From Ditylenchus dipsaci (lineage: Eukaryota > Nematoda > Chromadorea > Rhabditida > Anguinidae), in NCBI GenBank assembly GCA_004194705.1, contig SADC01001066.1, forward strand, positions 142,270-206,269: a DNA stretch of 64,000 nucleotides. The letters are read 5' to 3'. Positions 32,033-46,140 of this stretch are shown here, in pieces; position 1 is the first letter of the stretch, and every line of letters begins with the position of its first letter. The notes beneath the pieces were generated by a model that had not been told where the DNA came from, made no database searches, and worked only from the letters and a program-made list of their open reading frames with translations. A program made the position numbers and the translations under genes.

Positions 32033-33117
32033 TTAGAACTTGTCGAACGCCTTTCTGAAACCAGCGGCCTTGACGACTTTGAGGACATTGAAGCGGACAG
32101 TCTTGCTCAGAGGACGGCATTCTTTAATGGTGACAACATCTCCAGCAGCCATATCTCTGAAAACTCAAACATAAATCTGTGGTAAACATTTGAAGTAGGT
32201 TTATACACGCGATACGATTCACGCACAAATATTTTTGTGTATTTGAGACCATTAATGCTCACGACTAAAGAAAAATGCAGAGAGCTAGATAATTGTTTGC
32301 ATTGGATTCCCCGCACACGGTCCCCTTAGAATTCCCTGGTCATAAAATTAAAAGCGCTCTCAAAATCATAGACCATTGGGATGAATTAGATCAGTCAAAA
32401 TACAGTTGGGCTAAATTTGGGGGCCGCAAATAGCTTAGCAAATACGGCAGCAACACATTGGCATAATGCGAATAGAAGAGTAAGTCAACTAACCGGAAGC
32501 AAGGAGAGCAATGCACAGACATGTTCCTGTGACGCTTCTCATATCGACGGTACTTGCGGGCAAAGTGAAGATAGTCACGGCGGATGACGATTGTGCGCTG
32601 CATCTTGGTCTTGACCACCACAGCAGACAGAATTCGTCCACGAATTGACACATTTCCAGTCCAAGGGCGTTTCTTGTCAATGTAGGTGCCTTTGGTAGCC
32701 TAAACTTGGCTGATTAGGAGAATGAAGAAAAAACCACCACGGCTAGACCTATAGGTGCGTCCACATAATTAAAAAATCCCGCACCCAGGCCCACTTCCCC
32801 ACCATAAACTCGTGTTTACAATAAAATTTGATCTAGTCAAAAGTGACGAGTATGGGTGCGGGTGTGGGATTTGAGTAAAGAGTGTGAGTATGGATGAGAG
32901 TGTGGGCGGTTCTGAGCGCTATTATGAGCGTGCCTGAAGCGTCAAAGTCTTGTCTAAAAAACTAACCTCACGAGGAGTCTTAAAGCCCAGCCCCAATGTT
33001 TTCGACGTAGCGATCAGTCTTGCTCTTCAGCTTCTTACCAATACCATGTGCGCAGAACTTGTTGTTGAGGAACACATTCTGCTGCTTCTGGAAAGCTTTC
33101 TCCGTTTGTTCGGCCAT
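32033..33117 (-). CDS. RpS11: 40S ribosomal protein S11 (uS17)
   Basis: Component of the small cytosolic ribosomal subunit that binds 18S rRNA. Three exons on the minus strand: 32967-33117, 32494-32699 and 32033-32156, 159 residues in total, the usual family length. Recognisable segments are [57 protein letters not shown] and [20 protein letters not shown], ending FDKF. Exon 1 contains one extra base in a G-run near 32985; dropping it gives IGAGFKTPRE and joins in phase to exon 2. A TTTTCCAG acceptor lies 20 nt upstream of the ATG, indicating trans-splicing or a 5'-UTR intron. Intron 1 holds a short inverted repeat with 'cccgcaccca'. Identity is certain. Confidence 0.97.
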
Positions 33118-33264
33118 TTTCGCGAATTTCACACTGCTGGAAAAGAAATAAATAAGACAACAACTGTAATCTGCATCTCATCATTCAAGAAAAAGTATCG
33201 GCGAAGGAAAAAAATAATAAAGAAGTGAAAATTTGGCGTATTAAATACCGTAATATTTATGAAA

Positions 33265-33475
33265 GTCATAATGAGTGAGGAAACAGCATCCGCAAACAGC
33301 ATCCTCACCCTAGGGTGTTCACAATGAGGATTCTGTTCGCGGATGCTGTTTGCGGATGGTGACTGCGGATGCTTCATCCTCATTGTGAACAGAGTGTGGA
33401 GGCTAAAACAGACTGCGGGTGCTGTTTGCGGAGTCTGATTGAGGATGCTGCCTCCTCATTGTGTTTGCGGCTTAA
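33265..33475. mobile_element. Inverted-repeat MITE upstream of RpS11
   Basis: 'gttcacaatgaggat' and 'atcctcattgtgaac', with GCATCCGCAAACAGC in both orientations, match the family at 30880-31150. Confidence 0.5.
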
Positions 33476-33910
33476 AAATCGGTAGGTGAATGGAGGCGGT
33501 CCAATTTTTTTGAAAGTTGAAAGTAAAATTTTTTCGGTTTTTGTCATTCTAGATGCAATTTTCTGCGTAAAATCCAAATTTGTAATTATTTTTTGCAATT
33601 TCACAAAACTATTGTCATGTGACAGGGAAATATACCTATAAAGTGGTACCTATCCATTATTGATATCAATTTACAAAACAAACCACTACTTTTAACCCAA
33701 AATCCTATAGTGAAAACGGTTCTTATGACCAAAATTGCGATTTTAGATGCTCTTATATTCCTTACGCGAGGGTACTACTTCGGGTAGGTGTATATTCCTT
33801 GAATACCGTGAAAAATAAAATTTCAGTCATAGTGAAAACAATCCGCTTATTTTAACGTTAAATCCTATGGGGAATAGGATTTGAGAGGACCAAAATTGAA
33901 ATTTTACCTA

Positions 33911-34070
33911 CCATATATTCTCTATTAATCCCCCATGGGAGATTACTTTTCAACCCTCGAAAAATCCGGAAATTGTAAATCAAAAATGGTCTTAACTCTA
34001 ATATCCTAGTCAAAAAAGTGGGGGGTGGTGGGGATTATTAGAGAGTGAGGAATTATTAGAGAGTATGCGG
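33911..34070. mobile_element. CCGTATTT-family MITE, word ATCCCC
   Basis: TA-flanked CCATATATTCTCTATTAATC and inverted CCGCATACTCTCTAATAATT bound 160 bp. 'cccccatgggagattactt' at the left answers 'gtggggattattagaga' at the right. From here to 34660 I find no gene or clear repeat. Confidence 0.7.
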
Positions 34071-34647
34071 TATTCAAATTACAAAACCCATGGAAGTTAC
34101 GTATGGGTAGGTTAATATATACTTGGATGAGCGTTAAGCGAATTGATCCACATCGAATTGGTCCACACACGAATTGGTCTCCACTTTTTAAATACGTGAA
34201 TTTTTTGGGGAATTCAGTCTGAACCAAGGGAATTCAGTCTGAACCCCTCTTAGAAACCCACTTCCCCGCTCCGCCAGATTTTTTTTTGCAATCCTATGCA
34301 CGCCTACGGTCACATCCTTATCGTAATTTATAATATAAATGTAGTGTAAGATCTAAGCTTTTGTTCGGCTCCTTAAGTGTTAGATTTATCAAAAAACTGC
34401 GTTCTAAGCTTGTTATCATACCTTTTCTGAAGACATTTTATGACATTTTAAGACACCCTGGAATACAACACCAAAAAACTCGTTCACCTGTTTTTAATTA
34501 ACGTAATGCATGCATGGAAAAAATTAAAAATCACCTAGCGAAATCAGATTCGTTTGGTTAAACCCAATGTCGATGATCATTTTGGTATAATTACCAACAA
34601 CTTTTAAAAAGCAGCATTTGCACCCCAATTTTAGTGCTTTTTTTTAG

Positions 34648-36351
<1,704 letters not shown>

Positions 36352-36432
36352 ATAATTGATTCATTCCTTCTCACGTTATTCAATCATCATCACTTTTGAC
36401 CCTTTGTTCTCACGTTTATTTGTTTGTGCGGA

Positions 36433-36438
36433 AATAAA
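36433..36438 (+). terminator. PolyA signal of RBBP4-type gene
   Basis: AATAAA, 82 nt after the stop codon, in a T-rich 3' region. Confidence 0.65.
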
Positions 36439-36439
36439 A

Positions 36440-38560
36440 GTTAGTCTTGAACTACTTGTTGGCCATCAGATTCCTTTGTTTCTTCTCTTATTCTTTTGTA
36501 AATTGAAAATTTTTAAAAGCCAGACAGAAAATTTATGAGGTGGTACATTTTATTATTGACAATGTCCTGTTAGAATTAGAGATCGCTTAAATTGAGTGGG
36601 TGTCAGGTTCATACTTATCCCAACAATTTCGCTCATACCCGGTAAACTACTAACACATATGTAGGAGTGGGGTATAATCGCGTTCTTCAGCCATGTTCTG
36701 AAACTGATCTGGTTAAATATCTCAATGACAATCTCATTGAGTCCATCGGGACACGGACAAATCCTCTCGCGCCAAAATCCTCTCGGGTACAAAATCCTTT
36801 TACGCCAAAATAGGATAAAATCCTCTCGGCCGAAATCCTCTCAGGCATAATTTTCACGGATACGATTTTGTCGGATCCGCGACGTTTGACTTCCCAGGCC
36901 TTTTAACTCTGCTCAGAAATATTATTTATTTAAAGGGGTGGTACATTTTATAGTCCCGAATGGTTCAAATACCACTTAGAGCATGTATACTTTTTTTTGT
37001 CAATTTTTTAAATTTTTTTTTAACTATTTATTAACTTTTGAAATTCGTTATATTGTAAGAAAAAAATAAGTATCAAAAGATTTTAGTATCAAAGATCGAA
37101 GTTAATAGGGTGGTAGAGCAAAAATGCTAGTACAAGTCTTGCAATTAAAACCGTTATTGCGGCGAAGATCAGAGGGCGAAATTGCTGATTTTTTAGAGCA
37201 ATTTTAAAAAATATATTCATTGCTGCTCTCTGAATATCCATTGCTGTCTGATATGAACCCTCAGCCATAGACGTACCCAGGGTGGGGCTAGCCGGACTTT
37301 AGCCCCTCCTGCCATGAAAAGTTTTGCAATCCTGGATGCACCTATGCCCTCAGCCATAGTGGACCATTCTTCTTTGTCAAAAACTAGGTGGTTGTGTAGC
37401 TGGTGGTAGCAAACAGCGGCTTTTTCAGACCATTAAGTTTTAGGGTGGGCAGGGGAAAACCTGGTTCCCTACTTAATGGATATCCACCTCCGAAATCCGA
37501 AAAGTTGTATTTAGCTGAAAGTATTTAAAAATTATTGTATCTTAGAGTATCCCATAATTAGGTCTTGAACGGTTTTCATAATGCTATAATAGCGATTTGA
37601 AAAGTTCTGGAGTAGTAAACCGTAGGTTATTCAGGTAGTGTCAAATTTCTGTACCTAGGTATCGGTACTCAGGTAAGAACTCCTATTTAATAGTACTCAG
37701 GTATCGATACTCAGGTCATTCATCGAAATAAGCTCCCGTTTATCTGATAGTCTTAATCGACCACCTCAATCCACCAAAACCGTTAGCCCAGTACTGGTAC
37801 CAAGTTATGGTAACGAGGTGCTGCCTAATTAATTGTATTTAACATGTAAGTATCCAGTTGAAAGTACCTACATAGTTAGTTACCCATTGGGGGGGGCATC
37901 CAGGTGTTATTACCCAGGTTGTCGTGTCCAGTTGGTGGTACTCAGGTGGGGGTGTCCAGTTAGCCTTTTGTTGTTGGGTTACAGATCGGATTATTTCTGG
38001 GTTCCAAAACCATTCTTCAGCACTGATTCGAGCACGCTGAAGATGGTTTGACAGTGGTAAAATCACGTTTCACCGAGAAATTTTTGAGTTATTGTGAATT
38101 CTTGATTTGTCAAAATCAATCGTTAGCGATAACTCAAAAATTTCTCGATAAACGTGATTTCGCCACTGTAAAACAATATACAGCATGCTCGAATAAGTTA
38201 AGAAAAATTGTTTTAGATCCCAAAAACGTAAAAATTTTTCGATCAAAGTGGACGACCACGTGGTCAGGTTGGAGCATGGATTCTCAGGTGTTATGTAGAG
38301 GTTGCTAGTTCGAATCCACCTGGGTGCATACCTTTTTTAACCAAATTTTTGTGTTTATGTGGTGCAGTGCCTCATATACTTGTAACCGAGGTTTGTCGTT
38401 CCGAATACCGATGAGTGCAAACAGTCCAGAAAAATAAAGTGTGCACGCAGGGGGAACATCGAACCACCTACCTCGGCGGTGGCTTAATTTTGTCGCGATT
38501 CAAATTGTCGCAATTTGAAATGTCGCAGGCTGCTCCTGCCCACTCTGTATAATGATTAGA
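36440..38560. other. Gene-free stretch with minor repeats
   Basis: 36765-36860 has five copies of an AAAATCCTCTCGGGC-like unit. 37590-37990 is rich in 'gtatcggtactcaggta' words. 38060-38165 is an inverted repeat ('tcacgtttcaccgagaaatt' with 'aatttctcgataaacgtgat'). At 38250-38330 'aggttgctagttcgaatccacctgg' resembles a tRNA T arm after an A-box-like segment, without a full cloverleaf. No protein-coding gene is recognised. Confidence 0.45.
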
Positions 38561-38579
38561 GGGTTGTTTATTTTCAGTC

Positions 38580-39450
38580 ATGCTATCAAGCGCGTTCCGT
38601 AGGATTGCTGTTATTCAGTCGATTTCTTGTTCTTGTCAACGTGCTTCGTCTACTTCCACCGTCGAAGGACATTCGCAAGTTGATCAGCCTATGAAAAAAC
38701 TTAAGACAAGGTAATTTGTATTTGTATATTTTAATTAATGTGGAACTTGTTGCAGATTGAACGAAAGGCACTTTGTTCTTGCAGAAGGTGGCATTCCTCG
38801 GTTACTTATGAGTTTGAGAAAGAAAAGTGGTCTTTGCGCGAAAGGTTTGCTCAATTTGGACTTGCCAGTGGGGTCGATCCGCGTCAATTATGGCCTACCG
38901 TTGAGGTATGTTTTTTTAATGTTAATTATTTTCTATAGTCGTGCTCTTTTCAGGAAGTTGAGGACATTAAGGCTCTGCGAATGTACAGAAAGGCCGCTGA
39001 TGCAATGAAAATGGCTAAAGACAACAAGGCTGAAGCCAACGCCAAATATGAAGCAAAGTAAATTAAACTTAAACTTTAAAGGAATTACATGATTTTTATT
39101 TGCGGTGTTTAGGGTTAAAGAGATTGACGAGAATCTCAAAAGGCATCCAGCGGAATTTGGCTGAATTCGAAGCGTCTCTGGTGGTGGGTGACCAAGAACT
39201 GTCTGAAAGGGAGAAAGCCAGGAGAAAACGCATCCAAGAAGTTCAAGAATATTTCGGATACTATATTGACCCTAGGGACCCAAGTTTGCTATCGTGCTGG
39301 AGCAGAAGGAACTGGAGAAAAGAAGGTAAAAAAAAATTTCCTTTTAGGCGATTATGATTAAATTACGCTTTTTAGCAAGCAAAGAAGGCCAAGAAGGAAG
39401 CTTCGGATCAGAAAAAGAGAGCTATGCTTCTCGAAAAGAGCAAGGCCTAA
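38580..39450 (+). CDS. Mitochondrial ribosomal protein mL64 (CRIF1/GADD45GIP1)
   Basis: Structural protein of the mitochondrial large ribosomal subunit near the exit tunnel. Five exons: 38580-38710, 38785-38905, 38954-39057, 39113-39325 and 39376-39450, about 214 residues against 222 in human. The N-terminus (MLSSAFRRIAVIQSISCSCQ) is Ser/Arg-rich like a mitochondrial presequence. Family landmarks are RFAQFGLASGVDPRQLWPTV, REKARRKRIQEVQEYFGYY, IDPRDP and a Lys-rich tail (KKAKKEASDQKKRAMLLEKS). Exon 4 needs three single-base corrections: one extra base near 39150, one C missing at 39281-39283 and one A missing at 39318-39321. A TTTTCAG acceptor lies 2 nt before the ATG. Stop to the ATE1 start is 177 nt on the same strand. 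Confidence 0.88.
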
Positions 39451-39497
39451 ATTCTCATATCTTCCATGTGAAATATTAGTTGTTATAGGAGAGTGAT

Positions 39498-39503
39498 AAT
39501 AAA
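39498..39503 (+). terminator. PolyA signal between mL64 and ATE1
   Basis: AATAAA, 48 nt after the mL64 stop and about 115 nt before the splice acceptor that precedes the ATE1 start codon. Confidence 0.65.
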
Positions 39504-39626
39504 TTGTTTATTACCAATTACCTTGTACGTTCTGCTTCCCACCAGGCTGATACTGGCGCTTTTGATATAAAAAACTCTAATTTGATCTAATCTTGTTTGC
39601 ATTCTTTCAAATTTCAGGTAAGAAAT

Positions 39627-42214
39627 ATGCAAAATAACGCCTCAATTGTTCGCTACAGTGGGATTAGTTCTGGGAGTCTATGTGGTTACTGCAAATCTAC
39701 TAAGGTGGCTAGGAGGGAAACCTTTGGTGAGTTTGGAATTTGGGTTTTGTAGTAACTAGATCATGATGGAGTTATTAGATAGTTTTCTGTCAGTTTTCAA
39801 ATGTTAGGTATAGGGGTGATTAAAATTCTAATAATGTTTGTCTGATAACATGCAGACAATCACAAAATTGTAGATCAAGTTATAAGTGCTCACTTTTTCT
39901 AGACTTGGGTAAAATATATTGATATGCAAGAACTTCTATCTCACATATCCATTGTGACAGTGCCTTAAGAACCCTAGGTTAAAACCAAAAAAATATAGAT
40001 ATTTTGTGCAGGAGAAAATAAAGAAGATGGGCAGTCTGATTCTGTTGTAGAGAAGCCTAAGGACTACACAAATTTCGGTTTGTTTGTAGTTTTTTCTTCT
40101 CTGTTTTCTCAAACTTTTTCTGCATAAAATTATTCTTTTTTTCCGGGGAGGAGAAAACTATGCCATTTCAAACTGGGCCCATTTTTCTTCAATGGTCCAG
40201 TTTTCTCCTCCCCGTCTTATTCCATCTAAAGTAAGCCTTTTTTGCAGGTGTCATCGCTCATTTGCTAAGCCCTGAAGTTTTTAACCAAATTTTGGATGTG
40301 GGCTGGTCTAGGTCAGTACTGTATTTTTTTATCACAAATATCCAGCAGGCTAGACTAATGTGAATAGCTGATGAGCGGTGGTCCTTGCTTCCTAGAAACT
40401 TGCAGTACAGTTTATATAGTTGTGTTACGTAAAAAAATTGTTTTAGGAGCTTGGGCCTACCGCCTCAACGTTTCTCATTATCTATGCCTGTTGGACAGAG
40501 GTTGGAGGCGGTAAATATTTAATAACGGCATAAAAATGTACTAGTAATTTACGTATTTTAGATCTGGAAAATACTTGTACAAACCGATTATGGAGAAAAC
40601 TTGCTGCCCTCAGTACACTATTCGGTAAATATTTGAGCTTTCTTTTCACATTTGAGATTCATCTGTTGTAGGCTAGATGTGCACAAATTTCGGTTGTCAA
40701 GAACTCAGAAGCGCATCCTTCGAACTATGTTAGAATTTCTCAAATGGGACAAGAGACCGGCTCGAGCTTTCTCAGATGAAGATCACCGACCCAGGACTAG
40801 TAAACAGGAGAAGGGTGAAAATACGGGTCGTGGTTTAAGTTCAAAGAATAAGTCAACAATATCGACAGAGCATCCATCGCAGAAAATGACTAAGAAAAAG
40901 ATCATGAGGAGGAAGCGTGCGGAAGAAAAGCTCATAAAAAAGGGAGTTGATTTGGAAAAGGTATTCCTTTTTATAGGAACCCGATCTCAAAATAAAAATT
41001 TGCTAAAAAATGTTTAGTTTCGAAATGACCGTGCTGCCAAGGAGAGAGCGAGACAGAGAACGCTGGAATCATTCTTGGAAGAATATGTGGAAGGTGAATG
41101 GAAACATAAACTCGAAGTAAAGATTTCGACTAAATTAAATTTCTACTTAAACTTTAAATGTTTGATTTCAGGTATGTCTAGTCAGTCTGAACTCGGAGCA
41201 ATTCAAGTCCACATTTGAAGAGTCTTTTGAAGTGTACAAAAAGTATCAGACGTCTATCCACAATGACGATGATTTGACTCCATCCGGTTTCTCTCGTTTT
41301 CTCGCCTCGTCTCCTTTGTTTGATGTGAAAGAAGATAGGGAGGTTTATCCAATCCTCGGCTCTTACCATCAGCAATATGTTTTGGATGGAAGAATCATAG
41401 CAGTGGTAATCACTCTAATTTTACATACCGTACTTCCTCTAATATAAGCCCATGCTCTAATAGAAGCCCACCCCCTATTTTTTGACTAAGGTTTCGGAGT
41501 TAAGGTCATTTTTGATTGACAATTTCAAGATTTTTGAGAGGTTGAAAAATAGAAGCCCATGGGCTTCTATTAGAGGAAATACGGTATATTGCCGTTTAGT
41601 GTTTTCAACGGTTCATTTCAGGGTGTTGTTGACGTTCTTCCGAGATGCATGTCTTCCAAATATTTTTACTATGATCCAGATTGGAAATTTTTGACACTTG
41701 GTACCTATTCTGCATTGAGGTCATTGTTACTACACGTTGAGCCAAACTTTCATACGGTATTTTTTCAGGGAAATCGCATTTACAAAATCTCTTTCCACCG
41801 GGCGGCCAGCTCTGCATTACTACTACATGGGTTATTATTTGTTTGACTGCCAAAGATGAGATACAAAGGGAAATTTTGTCCGAGTGATTTACTATGTGAT
41901 AAAACTTTTAGATGGGTAGGGCATATTTTCTATTTTTGTATCTTCCAGAATGTTACACTTTATAGGTGCCTCTTTCGGATTGCGAGAAGATGCTGGAAGC
42001 TAATGAGGGCAACTTTACAGTCTTCTGTCCAAATGATCTCCCGCCCGCAGAAGAAGTCAATCTAGACCAGATTTTGTGTGTGATAAATGAAACTGTGGTG
42101 CCTTTCTCTCTCTACCGGTCGCTGGTCAGTGATCCATCTAGTCTAGTCGAGAAGCTCAAACTGTATGTCAAGTTCGCTGGACCTGTGGCTAAAGAAATTA
42201 TGTTGTGTGTCTAA
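39627..42214 (+). CDS. ATE1: Arginyl-tRNA--protein transferase (ATE1)
   Basis: Transfers arginine from Arg-tRNA to N-terminal Asp, Glu or oxidised Cys, creating N-degrons (Arg/N-degron pathway). Ten exons: 39627-39726, 40012-40077, 40248-40311, 40562-40624, 40672-40960, 41018-41116, 41172-41405, 41622-41719, 41769-41915 and 41966-42214, about 469 residues. The conserved Cys pairs are present (CGYC at residues 19-22, TCCPQY in exon 4). The C-terminal GNAT-like domain shows FSRFLASSPL, LGSYHQQYVLDGRIIAVGVV, DVLPRCMSSKYFYYDPDW, LGTYSALREIAF, HYYYMGYYLFDC and YKGKFCPSDLLC. Exon 9 lacks one A near 41852 (DCQ-K-MRYKG). The acceptor TTTCAG lies 9 nt before the ATG. Intron 7 contains a MITE, and intron 2 has a 16-nt perfect hairpin (GGGGAGGAGAAAACT). 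Confidence 0.95.
41428..41584. mobile_element. CCGTATTT-family MITE in an ATE1 intron, word AGAAGCCCA
   Basis: TA-flanked CCGTACTTCCTCTAATATAA and inverted CCGTATTTCCTCTAATAGAA bound 157 bp. GAAGCCCATGGGCTTC lies next to the right end and two AGCCCA words near the left. It occupies most of intron 7, and both splice sites lie outside it. Confidence 0.85.
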
Positions 42215-42421
42215 CTCCCATTGTTTTGTAGACACTCTGTATTTACTGATATTCTCTCATCTTGGCATAATCCTCTGTTTTCAATTGATACTTTCTCCTG
42301 TTAATAAGTCTTCGGTTTTGTAGCTGTCTTATTTTCTGATATTGTGCGTGCTATTTTGAGTGGGGAAATTGTTTATGACCAATTCTAGTCTCTTTAACTG
42401 ACTTAAAAATTTCATTTCCTC

Positions 42422-42427
42422 AATAAA
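42422..42427 (+). terminator. PolyA signal of ATE1
   Basis: AATAAA about 210 nt after the stop codon. An earlier signal is not obvious. Confidence 0.4.
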
Positions 42428-42724
42428 TCTTGCTGGTTTAGCTTTTCAACTTCGGCAAATTAATGTAAACTAGCGGGGAATGGATTTTTCAAAAGGGACA
42501 TGCTCGTGCGCTGAATCGCTAATATTAGCAAGGTTCAGAAAATTAATCTGAATTGCTCGGTTTTCCACCCGTTTAGCATCAATTCTGTTATTTATAAACG
42601 TATACTACTTTTAGGATTCGGCAGTCAACTTAAGAAGACTATTTCAAAACATATAAATTTTTTGAAAAACATAAGCCCTCTGATCTCCGCTTTCCCTTTT
42701 GTGTGACGCACGGGTGTGCCCCTT

Positions 42725-45700
42725 AAAGAACCCTGTCTCTTCGTTATGATGGTAATTTCAAAGGTTTGAAATGCGCGCGGGACCACATGGAGTTTGTCAA
42801 TAATGTTTTCGGATTATTTCTTGTTTGCATTTTGAATTTTTAACGTTATTTTCTATTCGATATCCACCACACTTCGAAAGTGACAGTTGTGGAGCAGTGA
42901 AAATCGGATAAGTTGTCCGATCTGGCATTTTCAAGCAACGTTGGGCTCGACTAGTGATTGGTTTCAAATTTTGAACAAATTTACAAATTTATTTCCTAAA
43001 CAATAAGCGTAAACAAAAAAAAAAGGTGGCTGCGGACTGGGATCCCGGAAACTGAGATCACGCACAACTCAGCTATTTGACAACTGATCTCGAAAGAAAT
43101 TCAAATATCGGACAATTCATCACAATTATACTGGTCTTTTTGAACTCCCGCCCAATGCGGAATTCGTTTTTAGGACAACTGGGCCCAAGTAAAACTCGGC
43201 TTTTTGACAATTGGGCGGGAAAATTTTGGATTATGGGACAATTGACTTTAAATGAGGTTGGACTTTTTTGCAACTTGATCCTTTTATGTTTCAACTTAAA
43301 GCTTTAAGGCTTTTTTGTAATTTCAAGTCATTTATGTTCGTTTCATGGTCTGTTCAACTTTTACATAGCATTTTCGTGCCTTTTGACTGTGTTCTTTCAC
43401 ACAAAATCAAAAAATTTTGCCAATTTTTAAAATTTAATTGCTCTATGGTACATGAAATCGTCTAACTAACCCTATTTAATAAGACCAAAACTACGGTTTT
43501 ACCTACCCGAGACCCCGAACCGGAGGTATGTACGAATCGGGTAGGTGGATCCACCGAAATGCCCTGAAAAATAAAAAGTTTCTTAAACTTTAAAATAAAC
43601 CATGCTGACCATCCTATACGTAAAATATTGTGGAAAATTCGGTTTGCTAAGATCGAAATTACGATTTTACCCACTCGGAGTCTGAAACCAGAGGAAGGTA
43701 CCACCTACTCAGGTGGATATCCACCTAAATTACCTGAAAAATTAAAAGTTGGTTTTAATTAGAAACAAACCATTTTTCTAATTAAAAATTCTGTGAGGAA
43801 TTCGATTTGTTGAGACCAGAGTTACGATTTCACTCACCTGGATCCTAAAATCTGCGGTAGGTACTGTTGTGTTGGTGGATATCCACCCAAATGTCATGAA
43901 AAATAAAAAATTAGCTAAAATTCTAAACAAACCATCTTATCATAAGCAAAATTGCTTGGGAAATTCTGTTTGACAGGACCAAATTCTTATTTGCTTAACT
44001 GGACCCCGAAACCTGGAGTGGGTACCACCTGACAAAAAGCAATGGGTATCCACCTGGATGGCCTAAAAAATGAACATTTTTAAACAAAAAGCGAATGCTA
44101 CTGGCATATGTAAAATCCTGCAGGGAATCGGGTTTGACAATACGGAATTGGTGATTTACGCACCTGAAACCCAAATCCTAGGTAGGGTATCCTGGAGTCA
44201 GGTGGATATTTACAAATCTTCTGGCATAAGTATAAACCTGATTAAAAGGTAGTTAACTCAGATTTCGGGTTTGCATGTACGTATCATACCGGACTTCTCA
44301 TGGAAATTTAAGTAAGAAAAAGTGTATAATTTTTTTATTTTGACCAACTTTACTTTTTCATGCTAGCCAGATGGATATCGAGAGGTACGCAAGATTACGC
44401 ACTCCGGGTTTTGGGATTTGGGTAAAGGAAAACGAGTAGAAAATCCATTTTCAGTCCTATCAAAATGAATTGCTTGTTATGATAGCATGGATTGTTTGTT
44501 CATTTAAAAAAAATTATTTTTCAGGCCATCCAAGTGTATATCACACCATCCCAGCATACCCACAGTCTGGTTTTGGGATTTAAGGGCGAAAATTGCAATT
44601 TTAGTCTTATCAAACCTAATTCCTTACAGGATTTTACATATGATAGCATGGTTTGTTTTTGATTTTGAAAATTTTTTAATTTTTCAGGTCATCCAGGTGG
44701 ATATCCACCTGGACCAGGGCACCTACCCCTGATTTTGGAGTTCGGGTGGATAAATCGAAGTTTTGGTCTTTAAAACCCGATTCACCACACGATTATACAT
44801 ATGAATGGCACGGTTTGTTTTCGATTTAAGACTTTTTTTAAATTTTTCAGGTTATCCAGGTTGATACTCACCTGGAACAGGGTATCTACCCTTCATTTTG
44901 TGGTTCGGGTAGCGATAAACACAATTTTGGTCTTATTTAACCTGACTCTCTGCACGATTTTACATATGACAGCATGGTTTATTTTAAAAATTGACTTTCT
45001 TTCTGTTTTCAGGACATTGAGTTGGATATCCCGATCCACCTGACCAGGTGGTACGCACCCTGAGTTTGTGGTTTAGGTGGGTAAAATCGCACTTTCGGTA
45101 CTGACGAACTGGTTTTGCAATGCGATTTTAGTTCAAAATACGTGGTTTGTTTTTGATTTCAGCTAAGTTTTATTTTTTCAGGGCAGCTAGGTAAAAGTCC
45201 ACTTGGACCAGGGGCATACATATTGAAATAAAACTACGATAAAGAGTTATATTGCACTCAACACCGACAGACACAGGCAAATATTCATCGAACAAACAAA
45301 ATATTGAGTATAAAACAGGTGAGTCTAACCGAAACAGACAAAAATTTAGCTCGGAAGAACCAAAATCAAACTTTCAAACAGTCAAATTATTTTTCCGCCC
45401 AATTGTCACAAAGCCGAGTTTTACTTGGGCCCAGTTGTCCTAAAAACGAATCGTATTAAGACCAATTTTTCTTTGTTCGAATTGTTTTATGGACCAATTT
45501 TGGAGCAGTTTAATCTGACCCCACTACTCAGGTAAACCTGACCCCCACGAGTGAATCAGCTTGGGGGACCAAGGCAATATTTTTTAATGTTTTTTTTCAA
45601 AATTTTTTTAATTTTTTAAATTTTTTTTTGAGATTTAAAAAAATTAAGAAAAATTGCCTTGGTCCCCAAGCTGAATTGACTGGTGGGGGTCAGGTTTACC

Positions 45701-45973
45701 TGAGTGGTGGGGGTCAGGTTAAATTTAGCCCCAATTTTGTACGATCTCAATTGTTTTTGTGCCAGCTGCCGAATCTGAATTGTCCTATGTCCGAATATCT
45801 TTCGAGATCAGTTGTCAAAAAGCCGAGTTGTCCGTGTTCTCAGTTTTCAGAATCCGAGTCCGCAGCCACCCAAAAAAACAATTCGAAATTATTATTGACA
45901 AAATGTGTGTAATCCTGCGCGCATTCAAACCTTTTAAATTGCCATGATAAGGAGGAGGCAGGGTTCTTCAAAT
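42725..45973. mobile_element. Foldback-like element with satellite core
   Basis: The outer ends 'aagaaccctgtctcttcgtt' and inverted 'aagaaccctgcctcctcctt' are followed on both sides by 'ttcaaaggtttgaaatgcgc'-type sequence. Then comes GGTGGCTGCGGACT, 'tgacaactgatctcgaaag' and 'gacaactgggcccaag' in mirrored order, giving arms of roughly 500 bp. The middle is the 165-bp satellite array. 45555-45665 is an inner hairpin with the GGGGGACCAAGGCAA motif. Long arms with internal tandem repeats and no transposase resemble Foldback/Galileo-type elements. No clean target duplication was found. Confidence 0.65.
43480..45220. repeat. 165-bp satellite array, about 11 monomers
   Basis: The phrase 'ccaggtggatatccacctgg' or a variant recurs at about 43545, 43710, 43878, 44042, 44200, 44368, 44527, 44693, 44852, 45018 and 45188. 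Spacing is 158-170 bp. Each monomer also has 'cctgaaaaat', 'aaacaaaccat' and 'ggtttgggtggataaaatcg'-like blocks. Diverged monomers occur at 640-1840. Short frames here are not genes. Confidence 0.8.
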
Positions 45974-45979
45974 CTTCTT

Positions 45980-46140
45980 ACAATCAAACTTCGATACGTT
46001 ATTTGGAACCAGACTGTCATAACACAATTGATAAAAGACTTCAAAAATTAGATAAAAAGGTGTCGTTCTCTAGGCGGGAACCAACTTTTGCAGGTGTCAG
46101 TGACACCGTGTCACTATATCGAGGTTTGACTGTATGATAC
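45980..46140. mobile_element. Tigger-like right end, word GTGTCA
   Basis: 'gtgtcagtgacaccgtgtcactatatcgaggtttgactgta' (given here as its parts GTGTCACTATATCGAGG and TTTGACTGTA) is a right end of the CAGTC family. A degraded left part starts near 45985. There is no gene up to 46460. Confidence 0.45.

Noticed and set aside
40446..40498. Possible ATE1 exon between the VGWSR and SGKYLYKP exons
   Set aside because: Although it is AG/GT-bounded, the flanking exons join in phase and match the family without it.
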